From contig JAVTLE010000007.1 of NCBI GenBank assembly GCA_033439295.1, positions 992,001 through 1,056,000 on the forward strand: a DNA stretch of 64,000 nt, given 5' to 3'. Numbering within the stretch: position 1 is the stretch's first letter; each line of letters starts with the position of its first letter. The translations under genes and the position numbers were made by a program. The stretch is from Deuterostichococcus epilithicus. Its lineage: Eukaryota > Chlorophyta > Trebouxiophyceae > Prasiolales > Stichococcaceae. Of this stretch, positions 11,748 through 22,687 are shown piece after piece. The notes under the pieces were generated by a model. The model did not search any database, had not been told where the DNA came from, and worked only from the letters and a program-made list of their open reading frames with translations.

Positions 11748-12244
11748 GGGCAGGCCGATGGGAGGCTGTGTATCTCCAGGTTTCTGTGGCACTTTGGCGC
11801 TGAATCATGCGCCTGCTTTGCATTTGGAGCGCTGCTTTGATTAAAGATTATTGCCTACTGTCAGGCGATGGTTTGACGACTTGTCGTGTCTTGTTCGGTA
11901 TGTATAATGACGAGCTTTGACTTCTGCAACTGTCCCGCCGCACTTTTCGATGGCTGCTCATCTGTCTACACCTTCCTGAAGACTTAGTCAATTTTGAAGC
12001 CGACGACAGGTCAAGCTTCAAATGGCAGAAACTCAGCATCAGAACTCATCCACCGACGACTGTCGAGTTGCTGTTAGTTCGAACTCTACAGCAGTGTTCC
12101 CAAGTTCCCTGCTGTCAGCTAGGCAGCGCACACCTGCGAAATCGGAACTGGTGTTGACAGCTGTGGGACATCCGCATCCGTTTTGCGGCATCAATGCTTG
12201 GTCAAACTACAGGACGTGCTGCGTTCTGAGTGGTCGACTCAGTC
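11748..12244. other. Intergenic region, nothing recognised
   Basis: AT-richer than its surroundings. No supported coding exon or RNA gene is seen. It should contain the 3' UTR of the preceding gene and the promoter of the kinesin-like gene. Confidence 0.35.
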
Positions 12245-15200
12245 ATGGCTGAAGAAGTCGTATGCACGCCTAGCGGGCTCACGTACGCGGACAGCGATGA
12301 GTTCAGCCTGGCAGACAGCATCGGACCGACACAGTCGACGGGTGAGGCTGCTGGCCGTGCACATCGACTTTGCGCACGTCTTCAGACGGAAGCAACACTC
12401 TGACAAGGCTGACTCTTGGACAGGGACCGCGCTGAGCCCGCGGAGGCGGCTGTTTCCAGTGGACAACACTATTGCTGCGCGGCCAGGCAGTCAAGGAGAC
12501 AGAGGCGACCAGCGGTGAGGCATGCTTGGACGCTGAGATGAGGTGCTGCCCCCAGGCATGCATGCGCGAGCTGAACCTGATTGCTGATGCGATGTGCACT
12601 TGCCGCCGCAGCGACCGCAAAGCCGCCCCGGCGGCATTGGTCCACCCCAGCCGAGGCGGCCCGCAGCAAGCTGTCAGGTGCGTGTGCATACACGAGGCTG
12701 CCTGCGTACGGGATCAGAGGGTCCAACAAGTCGCGTTGTGGCCGTTTGCAAGCCATCTGATTGAGACCTTTGCCATCCGCCGCACTTGTGGCTCGACACC
12801 TCTTCACACCCTGCGCCGCAGGCCGGCCTGGGACGTGAACACCTCCAAGGCGGCGATGGCGGCGCTGCGGAAGGAGCAGGCGCGCAAAGCGGACCTGCTG
12901 AGCCTGGACGCCCTGGAGCAGCACTCCTGCGCTGCAATGGAGTGCGCCCCCTGCCCGCTGCCGCATCACGCTCACATCACGGTTGCTGCAGGAGGAACGC
13001 TGCCGCGCTTTTCGAAGCTTTCACGCCACACTGACATGGGTTCGTCCAGAGGGAAATGGCTGAATGCTCACGAGCTGGCAGGGCTGTGCCAGCTCACTCT
13101 CAGCCTGTTCACCCTGTAGGAAGACTCATCCTGGCTCCTGACATGCATGCAGAGCACTCGCCCTGAATGGTGAGGCGGCCGCCAAGAAGGTGGTCGCGCC
13201 CTACCGGCGGCCGCGCCGCAGCTCTGGCGACTCGTATACCAGCCGCCTGATCCAGGTGACCGCTTCCGACGAGTGCTGGCTGTGAATTTTAGACCGGTGA
13301 CACAACGTTGGCATGCAGTATCACTTGCAGAGCAGGATAGGTGGCCGCATTGACGAAATGGCAAACTGAAAGCTGACAGGTTTGCAACGACGCTTCGCAG
13401 CGACAGGATTTTGTGCAGCAGCCGGGTGCGCCCCGCGGACCCAGCAGCTCGTCTGCCACGGCAGACTCGGCGCAAGCTGCCGCATCAACCGTGCCAGCAC
13501 ACAGCAAACCTGCTGCCAGCTTGGCAGCTGCCGACTCGGCCACGCTGGAGCTCCTGGAAGAGTCCGTGCAGGTGAGGAAGCAGAAACCGTAATGCAGCCT
13601 TGCAATGAGCAGCTCACCATCAACTCGTGACGTGCTGGAGACGGCGGCTGTGGGAGGCGAGCAGGAGACATCCTGCAGTCGTCAAATGTCGTCATGTTCT
13701 CATCCTCCGCAGGTGAAACATGATCCTCATCATGCTTCCAGCGCTGTTAAGAGTGCCTTTGTACGTGCAAACAGGGCAGTGAGGCGCTGTCGGACATTGA
13801 CGTGGACGAGGACGTGACGGTGCTGCAGTCCGCGGCCAGCCTGGAGACGCGAATGGAGACCGGCGCCGGGTCGCCGGGTGCGAGCAGCGCCGCCAGCTGG
13901 AACCCCGCGCTGCACCCCGCGCTGCGGACCACCGCCCAGTCCTGCCTGCACCCGGAGGTGATTTCGTCGTCGTCCTGGTGAATGCATCATGGCAGCGTAC
14001 ATATGTGTTATGCTGCTCGTCCTGCTCAGTAAGAGGCGGGCGCGACTTAGTGCCTGTGCCGCCAGCACCTCCATCAGATCACAACGTGCTGCCAGGTGCG
14101 CGAAAGGTCGGAAGTCACCAATCTGTCATTCACCATCAGTCCATATTCACCTGCCTGCAGGAAGACTTTGACGCGGAGGCCGCCGGGTACTGCTCTGCCG
14201 CGCAACTGCTGGCGGAGCGTGACGTGGGGCGCGATGCGTCCAGCGGTGCTGTCGGCTCCAGGCATTCAGCACAGGTGTGCAGCAAGGAGGTTCCTCCAAG
14301 TCGCAATTCACCGGTTGTCGTGGTCAGTGGTGGCAGCTGCGGGTGGGTTGCCGCTGGATACGCAAGGAAAGCGGTGATGGAAGCTTCGGTTGCCGGGTGT
14401 TGTTCTGGTTCTCAAGCCCGCACGGAGGCTCCTCTGCACCAGATCCTCAACACTGTCGTGCTGGCCCCTGCAGTCGTCACTGCAGTCGTCTGGCATTGCG
14501 GGCCCCGCCGCCAGGGTGCAAGGGGCAGAGGAGTCTGAAGGCTCGTGCGGCCAGCCCTGCCGCTCGGCGCCGCAGCCCGCCCTGCCGCGACCGCAGCCTG
14601 CGAGGTAAGGGCTTCGGGCAACTTCCATGGTGTACGACGCATGGCTAACGAAACCTCCCATTTGTCCTGGCAATTGCGTGCTGGCATGGTGATATACCAT
14701 GTGTCACGAGCTGTCGTGGCCTCTGTCCTGCAGGCGGTCTGTCCAGTTTCCCACGCCGGCCCTTTCAGCCCAGTCCTGGCAAGGCGGTGACAACATCATC
14801 TGGCCGGATGGCGTCACAGGTGCCCATGCCTTCCTGACTGGCCGCCGCACATCAGGTGTTTGCAGGAGCTTGCAGTTTAATCAAAATTACGTCTGCAGCT
14901 GTGCACGAGGGGAGCTGAGCTGCTGTGCCATGCTCACAGCTCCGCCGCGCAGCAGCCGTGCCCTGGCGGTGCGACCTGAGCACCTCGGCATGCGCGCCAT
15001 CCCCGGCCTCAAGCCCACCGCGCCAAAGCCGGCGCCCACTGCGCGCCCAGCCGTCAAGACAGGTCCATCCTTGCATGAGCCTGGCGTCGCACTGCTGCCA
15101 ATGCACGCATGCCTCACTGCCCCCTGCACTGCATGCTGGATGGCGACATGCAGACCCATGTTCGGACACACACCATGCTTGCTTTTGCTGCTGCAGGAGC

Positions 15201-18200
15201 CAAGGCAGGGCCGCGGCGGGGGGGCGGCACTGTGAATCGCGGCAGGCGGCCCGCCGGCCTTCCGGGGCAGCAGGAGGAGGACCCGCTGGCGGAGCTGCAG
15301 CAGGCAGTCACCTCAGTGCAGCGGCTGCAACACGCCACACTGGGCCTCAAGTGCGCATGTGACTGCTTTTGCTGCAGACAGAGGATGGTCTGCCGAACCT
15401 TTCTGAGAGGCTGGAACGATGCCGGCAGGACGTGATAGCGCAGCCTAGGAATCCGTTCCGCAGACAGCATGCGCAGGCGTTCACCATGAGCTTCTGTGAG
15501 GTGCGAGTCTTCCTTGCCGCGCAGGCAGCGCGCGGAGCAGGAGCCGCTGCCGCTGGCGCCGTCGCCCGCCTCGGTCGCGGAGGCAAGTCCGGCAGCGCGG
15601 CCGGCGCGGCATACGGCACCCCGCTGGGCCCGTGTATGCGCGTGGCTGCGGCCGGCGGCGGGGCCCGCGTTTCTGAGTGCAGAGGGCGGCAGCCGCGTGC
15701 TGCGCGCGCGCCTCGGCCCGCACGTCGCCGACTGCCGCGAGTTCGCATTCGACGAGGTGCAGGCCCCATCTTGACTTGGCCAAAGCGACGGTGCGGAAGT
15801 CTTGCAAGACGCCGCTGACATGTCCATCAGCATCTGCAGAAGCGTCGTGTCAGGGCGCTGCTTGGCGGTGCTCAGAATGCGGAAGAGCTCTGCAGCCCAT
15901 CACGCTCTGGCATCGTGCTCTGGCCGCAGCGCTCGGCTCATCCCACGGCGCTCGCCTCCTCTGCTCCAACTGTGTGGTTGTGCTGTCCGCACCCTACCGT
16001 CTCCCACGATCTGTAACGGCTCCCTTCACACTCAGGTGCTGGCGCCCGGCAATGAGGGGCTGCAGCAGGAGGCGTCACGGCTGGCGGCAGCGGCAGCGGA
16101 TGGACGCAACGCCTCCGCATTCGTCATGGGCCGAGGCGATGCCGGCACCGAGATCGTCCTGCATGGCGGCGCTGGCAGCGCTGGTGGGGTGGCGAGCTCA
16201 GCTGCATCGTGTCTCGAACTGCACGTGTCAGTTCGGGTTGGACCACGTTGATGTCAGCGACAGCATCCTAGGGACCATAGTTGTGCAGGGAGGGCCAAGC
16301 CAGCTGCGGCCCCAGGAGCGACTCACCGCATTTTTCCGCATCCAGATCCTGCTCCACATTGCACCTGGCGCATGTTGCCAATGCACGGAATCGGCGAGCA
16401 ATTCCCAAACAGTTCCCTGGGCTGAGCGCAATAAGCAATAACCGGCCTGTCATGTTCCACCAGAGGCAGCGCTGACAGGTTGACCAAACTGACGCAGGCC
16501 TCATGGACCTTGCGGTGCGGCAGCTGCTGGAGCGGCCAGAGACCGGCGGCGACGGCGGCAGTGACGGCGGTGCCGCCGATGGCGGGGAGGCGCATGCCAT
16601 GCAGCTGCACGTGGCGGCCTTCCGGCTGGCCGGCGACCGCATCACCGACCTCCTGTGCACGACCGGCGCCTCCTCCGGTGCGACTCGACACACCTGCAGT
16701 TTCGTTGCCTCGTCAGTGGTGTCTCCTGCAGCTTGTCTTCTGGTTGCCTGCCATACGCGTGGCTACTGCGGCGTCAACACCCAACTGCTGCCAGCAGACC
16801 GTGCTCGTCGCACTGCCTTGCACCAGGAGTGGCTCAAAGTTCAGATCGAGGTGCAGGTCCGCTGTGGTACACACTCAGTAGGCTGTCTCGTTGGCGGCTC
16901 GCAGGCGGCCAAGACGTGGTGCATGATGCCGCCACCGGCCGCGCGTGGGTCAGCGGCCTGGCGACGCTGGCGGTGCGCGATGTTGCAGACCTGGCCGCCG
17001 TGCAGGCGGTGCTGTCGGACGCCCGTGCTGCGCAGTCTGCGAGCATTGTCGGCGGCGACGGCGGCGGCAGCCCCGCGGCGGACTCCACGATTGTCGCGAC
17101 CGTGTTCGTGACGTCCGGCAGGCCGGCCGCGGTGGCAGCGGCCTCTGCGGCTTTCGCCGCCCAGGCGGCGGTGGCGCCCGGCGGTCCCCACGGCAGGGCG
17201 GCGCGGCCGCCACCATACGCTGCGCCGCCCCACGGCGCGTGGGTCTCCAAGCTTACCTTCGTGGAGCTGCCGGCGGCGGAAGCTGGAAGCGGCAGCCATG
17301 CGGGGCGCACTGGCCTGCTGGGCCTGTCGCGCCAGCTGGCGGCGGCGCCTCCCGGGCGCGGACCCTCGCTGCCTCGAGGTAGGCGGCAAGACTGCCTGGT
17401 GATCCGCATGTGGATTTGCCCACCAGTCTCGTCAATACCTGCGATGGTCTGCAGCCCGCAGCACAGACGGACTTGCTGCTTCAAGAAGTCGGCAACAGTT
17501 GGAGGCAGTGTCATAGTGGCTCTGCCCAGGAAGGGGCCTGTGAACGCAAAGTTGCACAGACCGCCAGTTTCAGGTGCAGCGGCGCCAACAATGTGCATCA
17601 GCACACCAAGCCCGCGGCGACCTTGCCAGTCACCACGAGCCGCGCTGCGCGCAGCGGGACATTCTCGGGGCAGTGCGCGCGGCACGCGATCAAGACGCTG
17701 TGCTGAACCCGTGGCTGGTCGATGGTGCAGGCGCGGCGCAGGCATCGGTGCCCAAGCGCGGCGGCGGCGGCGCGGCTGACAACGTGCAGTGGGCGGTGTC
17801 GGAGGTGGTGTGGGCGGCGGCGCGCGGGCACGGGGTGCCGGTGCCCTGGCGTCTCAGCCGGCTCACGCGCTACCTGCAGGACGCGCTGACACCGTCAGGT
17901 ACATCCCTGTGGAAGCGCTTTTCCAGCAGCCAACTGTGGGTGTGCTGTCGCGACATCCGTAGAGCAGATCGTCATGCTGTCTACCAAAGAAGGGGTCAGA
18001 GACTGAGCGCATGATGCATCGGGCATAATGCACATGCTACACCCTTGTGATGGCAGGGATGGCAGAGCAGTTGACTGTCTCGCGGGCTGGACACGATGCA
18101 CGCGCTGAAATGCAACTTGTCGAGATGCAGCCTGTGGCGCCGCAGGCTGCGCGTTGGTGGTGGCGTGCGTGGACCCCAGTGAGGCGGCGCAGCCCGCCAG

Positions 18201-18261
18201 CTTGGCGACGCTGGCCACGGTGGCCCGCCTGCTGCGTCCCAAGCCGACCGCGCGCGCCTGA
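12245..18261 (+). CDS. Kinesin-like protein with degenerate, probably non-ATP-binding motor domain
   Basis: An 18-exon model (12245-12341, 12424-12514, 12612-12677, 12822-12941, 13153-13255, 13407-13571, 13775-13957, 14161-14274, 14474-14604, 14734-14786, 14940-15062, 15197-15350, 15525-15756, 16036-16183, 16498-16677, 16905-17378, 17560-17898, 18146-18261) sums to 2889 nt (962 aa) with all phases matching. The N-terminal half is disordered (Ala/Ser/Pro). The C-terminal half follows the kinesin motor order: RWARVCAWLRPAA (beta1), REFAFDE, SRLAAAAADGRNASAF, a P-loop position reading GRGDAGTE, RLAGDRITDLL, ATGRAWVSGLA, KLTFVELPAAEAG (switch II position), VPVPWRLSRLTRYLQDAL and a final CALVVACVDPSEAAQPASLA. 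The P-loop Lys, the NxxSSRSH motif and DLAGSE are all lost. The motor is therefore C-terminal and catalytically dead by inference. Exon 17's acceptor is the least certain. Confidence 0.75.
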
Positions 18262-18911
18262 CCTTGGCCCCTTGCGCCTGCGGCTTTGCGACGCCGGAGC
18301 AATGCGGCGCCAGCGGCGGCTACGCTGGGATGGCTGGACGGCTTGCCACGGCGGGCTGTGAACAAGGACGACGCAACCTAGTCGATCGTCAGACGCTGAG
18401 AGGATGGGAGGAGATGCATGTCCTGGGATCGGACAGGGTCGGGTGCATCAATGTCATACCAAAAGATGATGCCGCGCGTCCAATTGGCAGATGAGTAACA
18501 CATGCAACGTAATAACTCTGACTCGCTGAGGACATGTGACACGGCGCTGTTCGTTGTGTTGACGATGTTGTTGCTGCCCTGCTGTGTGCAGTTCTTAGCC
18601 GTGCTTCTGTCTGCAATTTGATCCGGCGACAGCATTTTCCAATTCACTGGGGCACTGCATATTCTGGATATACTATCACTCAATTCACACGGAATGGACA
18701 TTCGCTACTTGAGCAGCTGAAATTGTCTCGAAGCACACTTGCGCAGTCTTCAATCACAATACATTTACAAGGGTGGGACAAGGCTTCTCAAAGCTTCAGC
18801 CGTATCGAGTCACAGCCACAGACCCGGCAACACTGCTGTACCAGTCCAGTGGCATTGCATGCCGAAACATAGCACACTTCGAACGTTAGACATTGTGCTG
18901 CAACCGGAAGA
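18262..18911. other. Intergenic region, nothing recognised
   Basis: No supported exon. The AT-richer stretch around 18600-18900 probably holds the promoter of the zinc-ribbon gene. Confidence 0.35.
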
Positions 18912-19744
18912 ATGATGCATAGTTTGAGTCCTCGGCTTTGCAGTCGCCCTTTTCTGCACAAACCTTACGAGCACATGCCGTGTTGCAGAACAGGGCAGCG
19001 GTCCGGCCCCACAACTTGCAGCAGCTTGCAAGGCTTTGATGACCTGAAGTTTGGCTGGGAGAGCTACGTGCTGGTTGCGGTCGTTGCTGCTTCCCTGCCG
19101 CACCTCTGGGCCGCTGCAGTGTCTCCACTTTTGGTGCGCCGCTGTCGTACATGACGCATCTCCGCTGCCTCTGCGATTTCAGCACCCACAAGCAGAACGA
19201 CCCCATCGCTCAACTCAAAACCGAGTAACCCAGAGGGTTCATTGTCGCAGAAGCCGATGCGGTGCAAGCAGTGCTTGGGGGCGACCACGGTGCTGTGCTC
19301 GGTGTGCATGGCTCGTGGCAAGGTGCGTGGCCACAAGCTTGGGGCTTGCAGCAAGTGCTCTAGCCGAGTGCTTCGGCATGGTAGGCGTCAAGCGTCTCGC
19401 CAGCCTTGCAGCACTGAGCGTTGAGGGTGCGTCGCCCGCAGATCGGGGGCGTGTTCACGGGGTACCCCCTGCAATGCTGCGGCACCTGCGCCGGCAGCGG
19501 CCGCGTCACCTGCGCCCGCTGCAGGGGCGCTGGCATGGCCAACAGCTGGCTGTGGCGGACGGACATGTCACGGCCGTCCGACACGCCGGGGCTGAAGGGC
19601 AGCTTCGACGACAGGATAGAGGAGGTGCTGCGGGGCAGTGAAGGGTTCGACACTTGGGATGGGTACCCCCGGCTCGGGGAGAACAGCGGCGGCGGCCAGA
19701 GGAAGACCTTTCGGGACAAAGTGCGGGAGCAGCAGAGCCGGTAA
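18912..19744 (+). CDS. DnaJ-type cysteine-rich (zinc ribbon) protein with N-terminal membrane anchor
   Basis: Three exons (18912-19133, 19251-19322, 19442-19744) give 597 nt (198 aa). The N-terminus could be a transit peptide, followed by a hydrophobic segment (YVLVAVVAASLPHLW). Four CxxC motifs follow: CKQC, CSVC, CGTC and CARC, with Gly-rich spacing (CAGSGRVTCARCRGAG), as in the zinc-binding domain of DnaJ and in plastid BSD2/LQY1-type proteins that lack a J domain. The C-terminus is charged (DDRIEEVLRGSEGF, KTFRDKVREQQSR). By family resemblance it may act as a thylakoid or envelope chaperone or disulfide-related factor; no specific client can be named. It converges on the coiled-coil gene, 170 bases away. 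Confidence 0.75.
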
Positions 19745-19913
19745 CAGTGTTCCTATGGGACGGGACTCAGTTGGGTGTAGGTAGCGTCGCGCGATTTGCA
19801 TCGTGCGAATTCAACACTGACAACCACAACGGCATCGCCTCCAACCACAGAATACACAGGAACAATTCAAATCGTCAGCCATCGAGCAGGGATTATCACA
19901 TACTGCAGATGGT

Positions 19914-20429
19914 TCACTGCTTCCTGGACTGTTCACTGCGCAGCTGCAGCTGCTGCAGCTGCGCCCTCAGGTCGCTGTTGGTGCGCCGCTCGGCCGCCAT
20001 CACGGCCTGCAGCTGCTGCTGCACCCGCGCGTCCGTCTCCTGCCGCACACCCGCCATCTCGGCCTCGAAGCGGAGCATCAGCCGCGCTGGCTCGAGCCCT
20101 GACAGCTCTGCCACCTGAAGTTCCAGATGGTCCACCTGGGCAGCCAGGTCTGCGGCCTTCCTGTCTGCATGTTCCTTGGCGGCGGCCGCCTCAGCTGCCC
20201 GCCGCTGCTCCTGCTCGCGTTGTGACCGCGCGCAGCTCACTGCAGCCTCCGCCGCAGTAATGCCTGCCTCGGCTTCTTCTGCCCGCAGCTGCAGAGCTAC
20301 CACCCGCCGTGCGACGACAGATTCTACACGCGCTGCCTGAGCCACCGACGCCGCCGCTGCGGCGCGCGCAGTCTCTGCTGTGGCTTCCAGCTCGAGAATG
20401 CGCCAGGCATGCGCTTGGCGCAACACCAT
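19914..20429 (-). CDS. Alanine-rich coiled-coil protein (or last exon of one)
   Basis: An open frame of 171 codons has near-continuous coiled-coil character: Ala/Glu/Gln/Arg-rich heptads such as AEEAEAGITAAEAAV, REQEQRRAAEAAAAKEHADR and LDLRAQLQQLQL-like repeats near the end. It has no recognisable catalytic domain. The ATG at 20429 lies just after an AG that could be an acceptor (AATAG|GCAATG), so this may be the 3' exon of a longer gene whose upstream exons I could not find between 20430 and 21432. Confidence 0.55.
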   Translation of the reverse strand: MVLRQAHAWRILELEATAETARAAAAASVAQAARVESVVARRVVALQLRAEEAEAGITAAEAAVSCARSQREQEQRRAAEAAAAKEHADRKAADLAAQVDHLELQVAELSGLEPARLMLRFEAEMAGVRQETDARVQQQLQAVMAAERRTNSDLRAQLQQLQLRSEQSRKQ

Positions 20430-21432
20430 TGCCTATTCAATGCACAAATGGGAAGATGAGCTGAGTGTTTTATTGCCACGTCGGAACTTCAAGCCTTGAG
20501 CATTGTGCCTGGTGGTGCAGGGGCCATGTAGGTAATCTTGCCCATCTTTTGGGGCGGTAGCCAATGCGGGATGGCTGGTCTGCAGAGGCAGCTGTGCCCT
20601 ACTTGAAGACGGCCGGCAGTGTGAAGGAGTTGAAAAAAAACTCCATAATGAGTGCTCAAATCCGTGCTCGTTTGCGTGCACCCCCACACGGCTGCAGATG
20701 GCCTCAGCATGCGCTGCATTTGCGCCACGACATTCTACAGCCGCAACAATGGTCACAGATGGCATACATGTACGATGATTGAAAATGCACATTGATCGAG
20801 TCCAACATTATCATACGAAGTCCTACAGGCACCCAGCAAATCGAAGCTCTTCGTCGCAGCCCAAAAGCCTCGATCCCACACTTCGCAGCAGGGTTGTTGT
20901 AACAAGTTTTACACAGGCAGCGCCAATAGATACAAAAGTTTACCTGGTTCCTCGCTGCTTGCTGATGGGATTCGCAAACGGCAACGCAGCCTGAACGCGC
21001 GTGCATTGCGAAGCCCAAATTTGGCGCGCCTAAACTCCGGAAGCCACGTCTTTTAGTTTGCCGGCCCCTTCCATGAGCCGTGAGCGTGGTACATAATGAG
21101 CAGCGCTCCCCGTCTCCCAGAACGCGGATGGAATAGAGACAACACTGCAGAAGTTGCGGCACAGTGGAGCCGTGACTACAATGGACTCGACTGGCAACCC
21201 ACTCACTACCCAGGAAGGAGGCAGCCCCGCAGTCGGTCATCAAACCATAACCGACATGCTAGTAATCTGGATGGAGTCCGAAAGCAAAAGCCACAAGCCA
21301 TGAGTCATAATTCACAGAGTCTTGTACGAGTTGGCTCCCGGTGCGCCTATATGAACTGGCTACTACCTCACATGCGCTCTCACGCAGATGTGGCGGAGTT
21401 TTCAGCGGCACCAGGTCCAAGAGAGCTGCCAC
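20430..21432. other. Intergenic region, nothing recognised
   Basis: Both strands were examined. An open frame on the plus strand (21096-21527) lacks coding character and overlaps the HMA exon on the other strand. No RNA gene or repeat is evident. Confidence 0.35.
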
Positions 21433-22175
21433 TCAGCCAAAATATGGCTCTGCATCGAAGCCGAGAGATTCCACCGTCTCCACCAGGCGCGGGAGCGCAT
21501 TCTTCGCAGCGTCGAGCTGATCAGTAGCTGCGACGTGCACAGTGGCGATGCCGGAATCGAGGTCGACGGCCACTGACGTCACTCCGTCTGACTCCTGCAG
21601 CGGAGGTGGAGGCGAACTGGCGGTTCAGCACAGGCTCGTGAATGTCCTGCAGTCGCGGTTGGCTGCTGGAGCTGGTCTAACGGACGGGGCTTGCTCAGCT
21701 GCTGCCGCAAGGCTATGAGGTCTGCATGCTCTTCCCACCTGGAGCGCCTTTTCTACTCGTTCGCTGCACCCGCCACACACCATCCCGCCAACCTTTATGT
21801 CCAGTTCAATTGCACCTGCGGACCTCAGCCGCACAAGCTCGGCAGATAGATCTCAGAAACTCAACATGAGGCATAGATGCTCGCATCGCACACATGCGCA
21901 GCATTGGTCAGGGTGGTGTATATTTCTTCTGCACCTTCAGCGGGCTCTGCGGAGGCACCCCACATGATGACGTGTTGACGGTGCATTGGTCTTTTCGAGC
22001 ATTCGACAAGGCTGCGGCTGGCCCCGAAAGGCTGCTTGGCAGGACTTCTGCGGACAGCAAACGTGGTCGCGCAAGCATGGCGGTGCGCCACCGGCACTGG
22101 ATTGCGGCAGAGGTGCGGCGCCGCGCTCGACGAGAATGGAGTGACAGCGCAAAAGGTAGAGCAGCAAGCAAGCAT
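21433..22175 (-). CDS. Plastid-targeted heavy-metal-associated (HMA) domain protein, copper-chaperone type
   Basis: Three exons (22175-21894, 21837-21739, 21594-21433) give 543 nt (180 aa). The N-terminal 60-70 residues are Ser/Ala/Arg/Cys-rich with few acids (CAVTPFSSSAAPHLCRNPVP), typical of an algal transit peptide. The last 70 residues form a beta-alpha-beta-beta-alpha-beta HMA domain: AIELDIKVGGMVCGGCSERV with the metal-binding CxxC, then GVTSVAVDLDSGIATVHVAA and VETVESLGFDA. Such proteins bind Cu(I) and hand it to P-type ATPases such as plastid PAA1/PAA2. There is no ATPase domain here, so it is a soluble chaperone by inference. Its start faces that of the cap methyltransferase. Confidence 0.85.
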
Positions 22176-22687
22176 GATGGGACGAAGCTGTCACGGTCAG
22201 GCTCTCGCGGGATCCCAGGCGTTTGGCTGTCGGGATCTGGGCAGCGCACACTCTTCTTCCAAACTGACGGGCAGTGAGCTGGTCTCACGGTCAGCGCAAA
22301 TTGGAATGAAGAAGCGTATAGGGTCCAGGTGACTCGGTCGCTGCGCAAACGAAGTCTAGCAGTTCATCTGGGGTTTCATCGCAGCATGATGCCCAGATCA
22401 GATGCCGTGCATCAGATCGCACTTGCACCTCCGACACATTTTGAATCTCTGGAGCAATGCCTCAGCGAAGCTTCGCTTGTATTTGACGGCGGCTGCGCCT
22501 GCAAACTCGTCGTGGATCAGTTTTACAAATTGTGTTGGTCCGATCGTTGAGCCTCTGCCGACCCAGCGAAGCAACAAGTTGCACGGAGAGGGGAGGGGGT
22601 TGCTCGAATCCAACTTGAACGGCAGAAGATCGACAGTTTGACGTCAGCAAGACCGGCTGCAACGGCCTGCTGCAACGGCCTGCTGTA
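22176..22687. promoter_or_regulatory. Divergent promoter region, HMA (-) / cap methyltransferase (+)
   Basis: A 512-base gap lies between two oppositely oriented start codons. No reliable motif can be placed. A short direct repeat (GGCCTGCTG/GTAATGG context, about 22660-22690) lies just upstream of the methyltransferase ATG. Confidence 0.4.

Noticed and set aside
21096-21527. Plus-strand 143-codon open frame
   Set aside because: It overlaps the HMA exon on the other strand and has no domain-like character.
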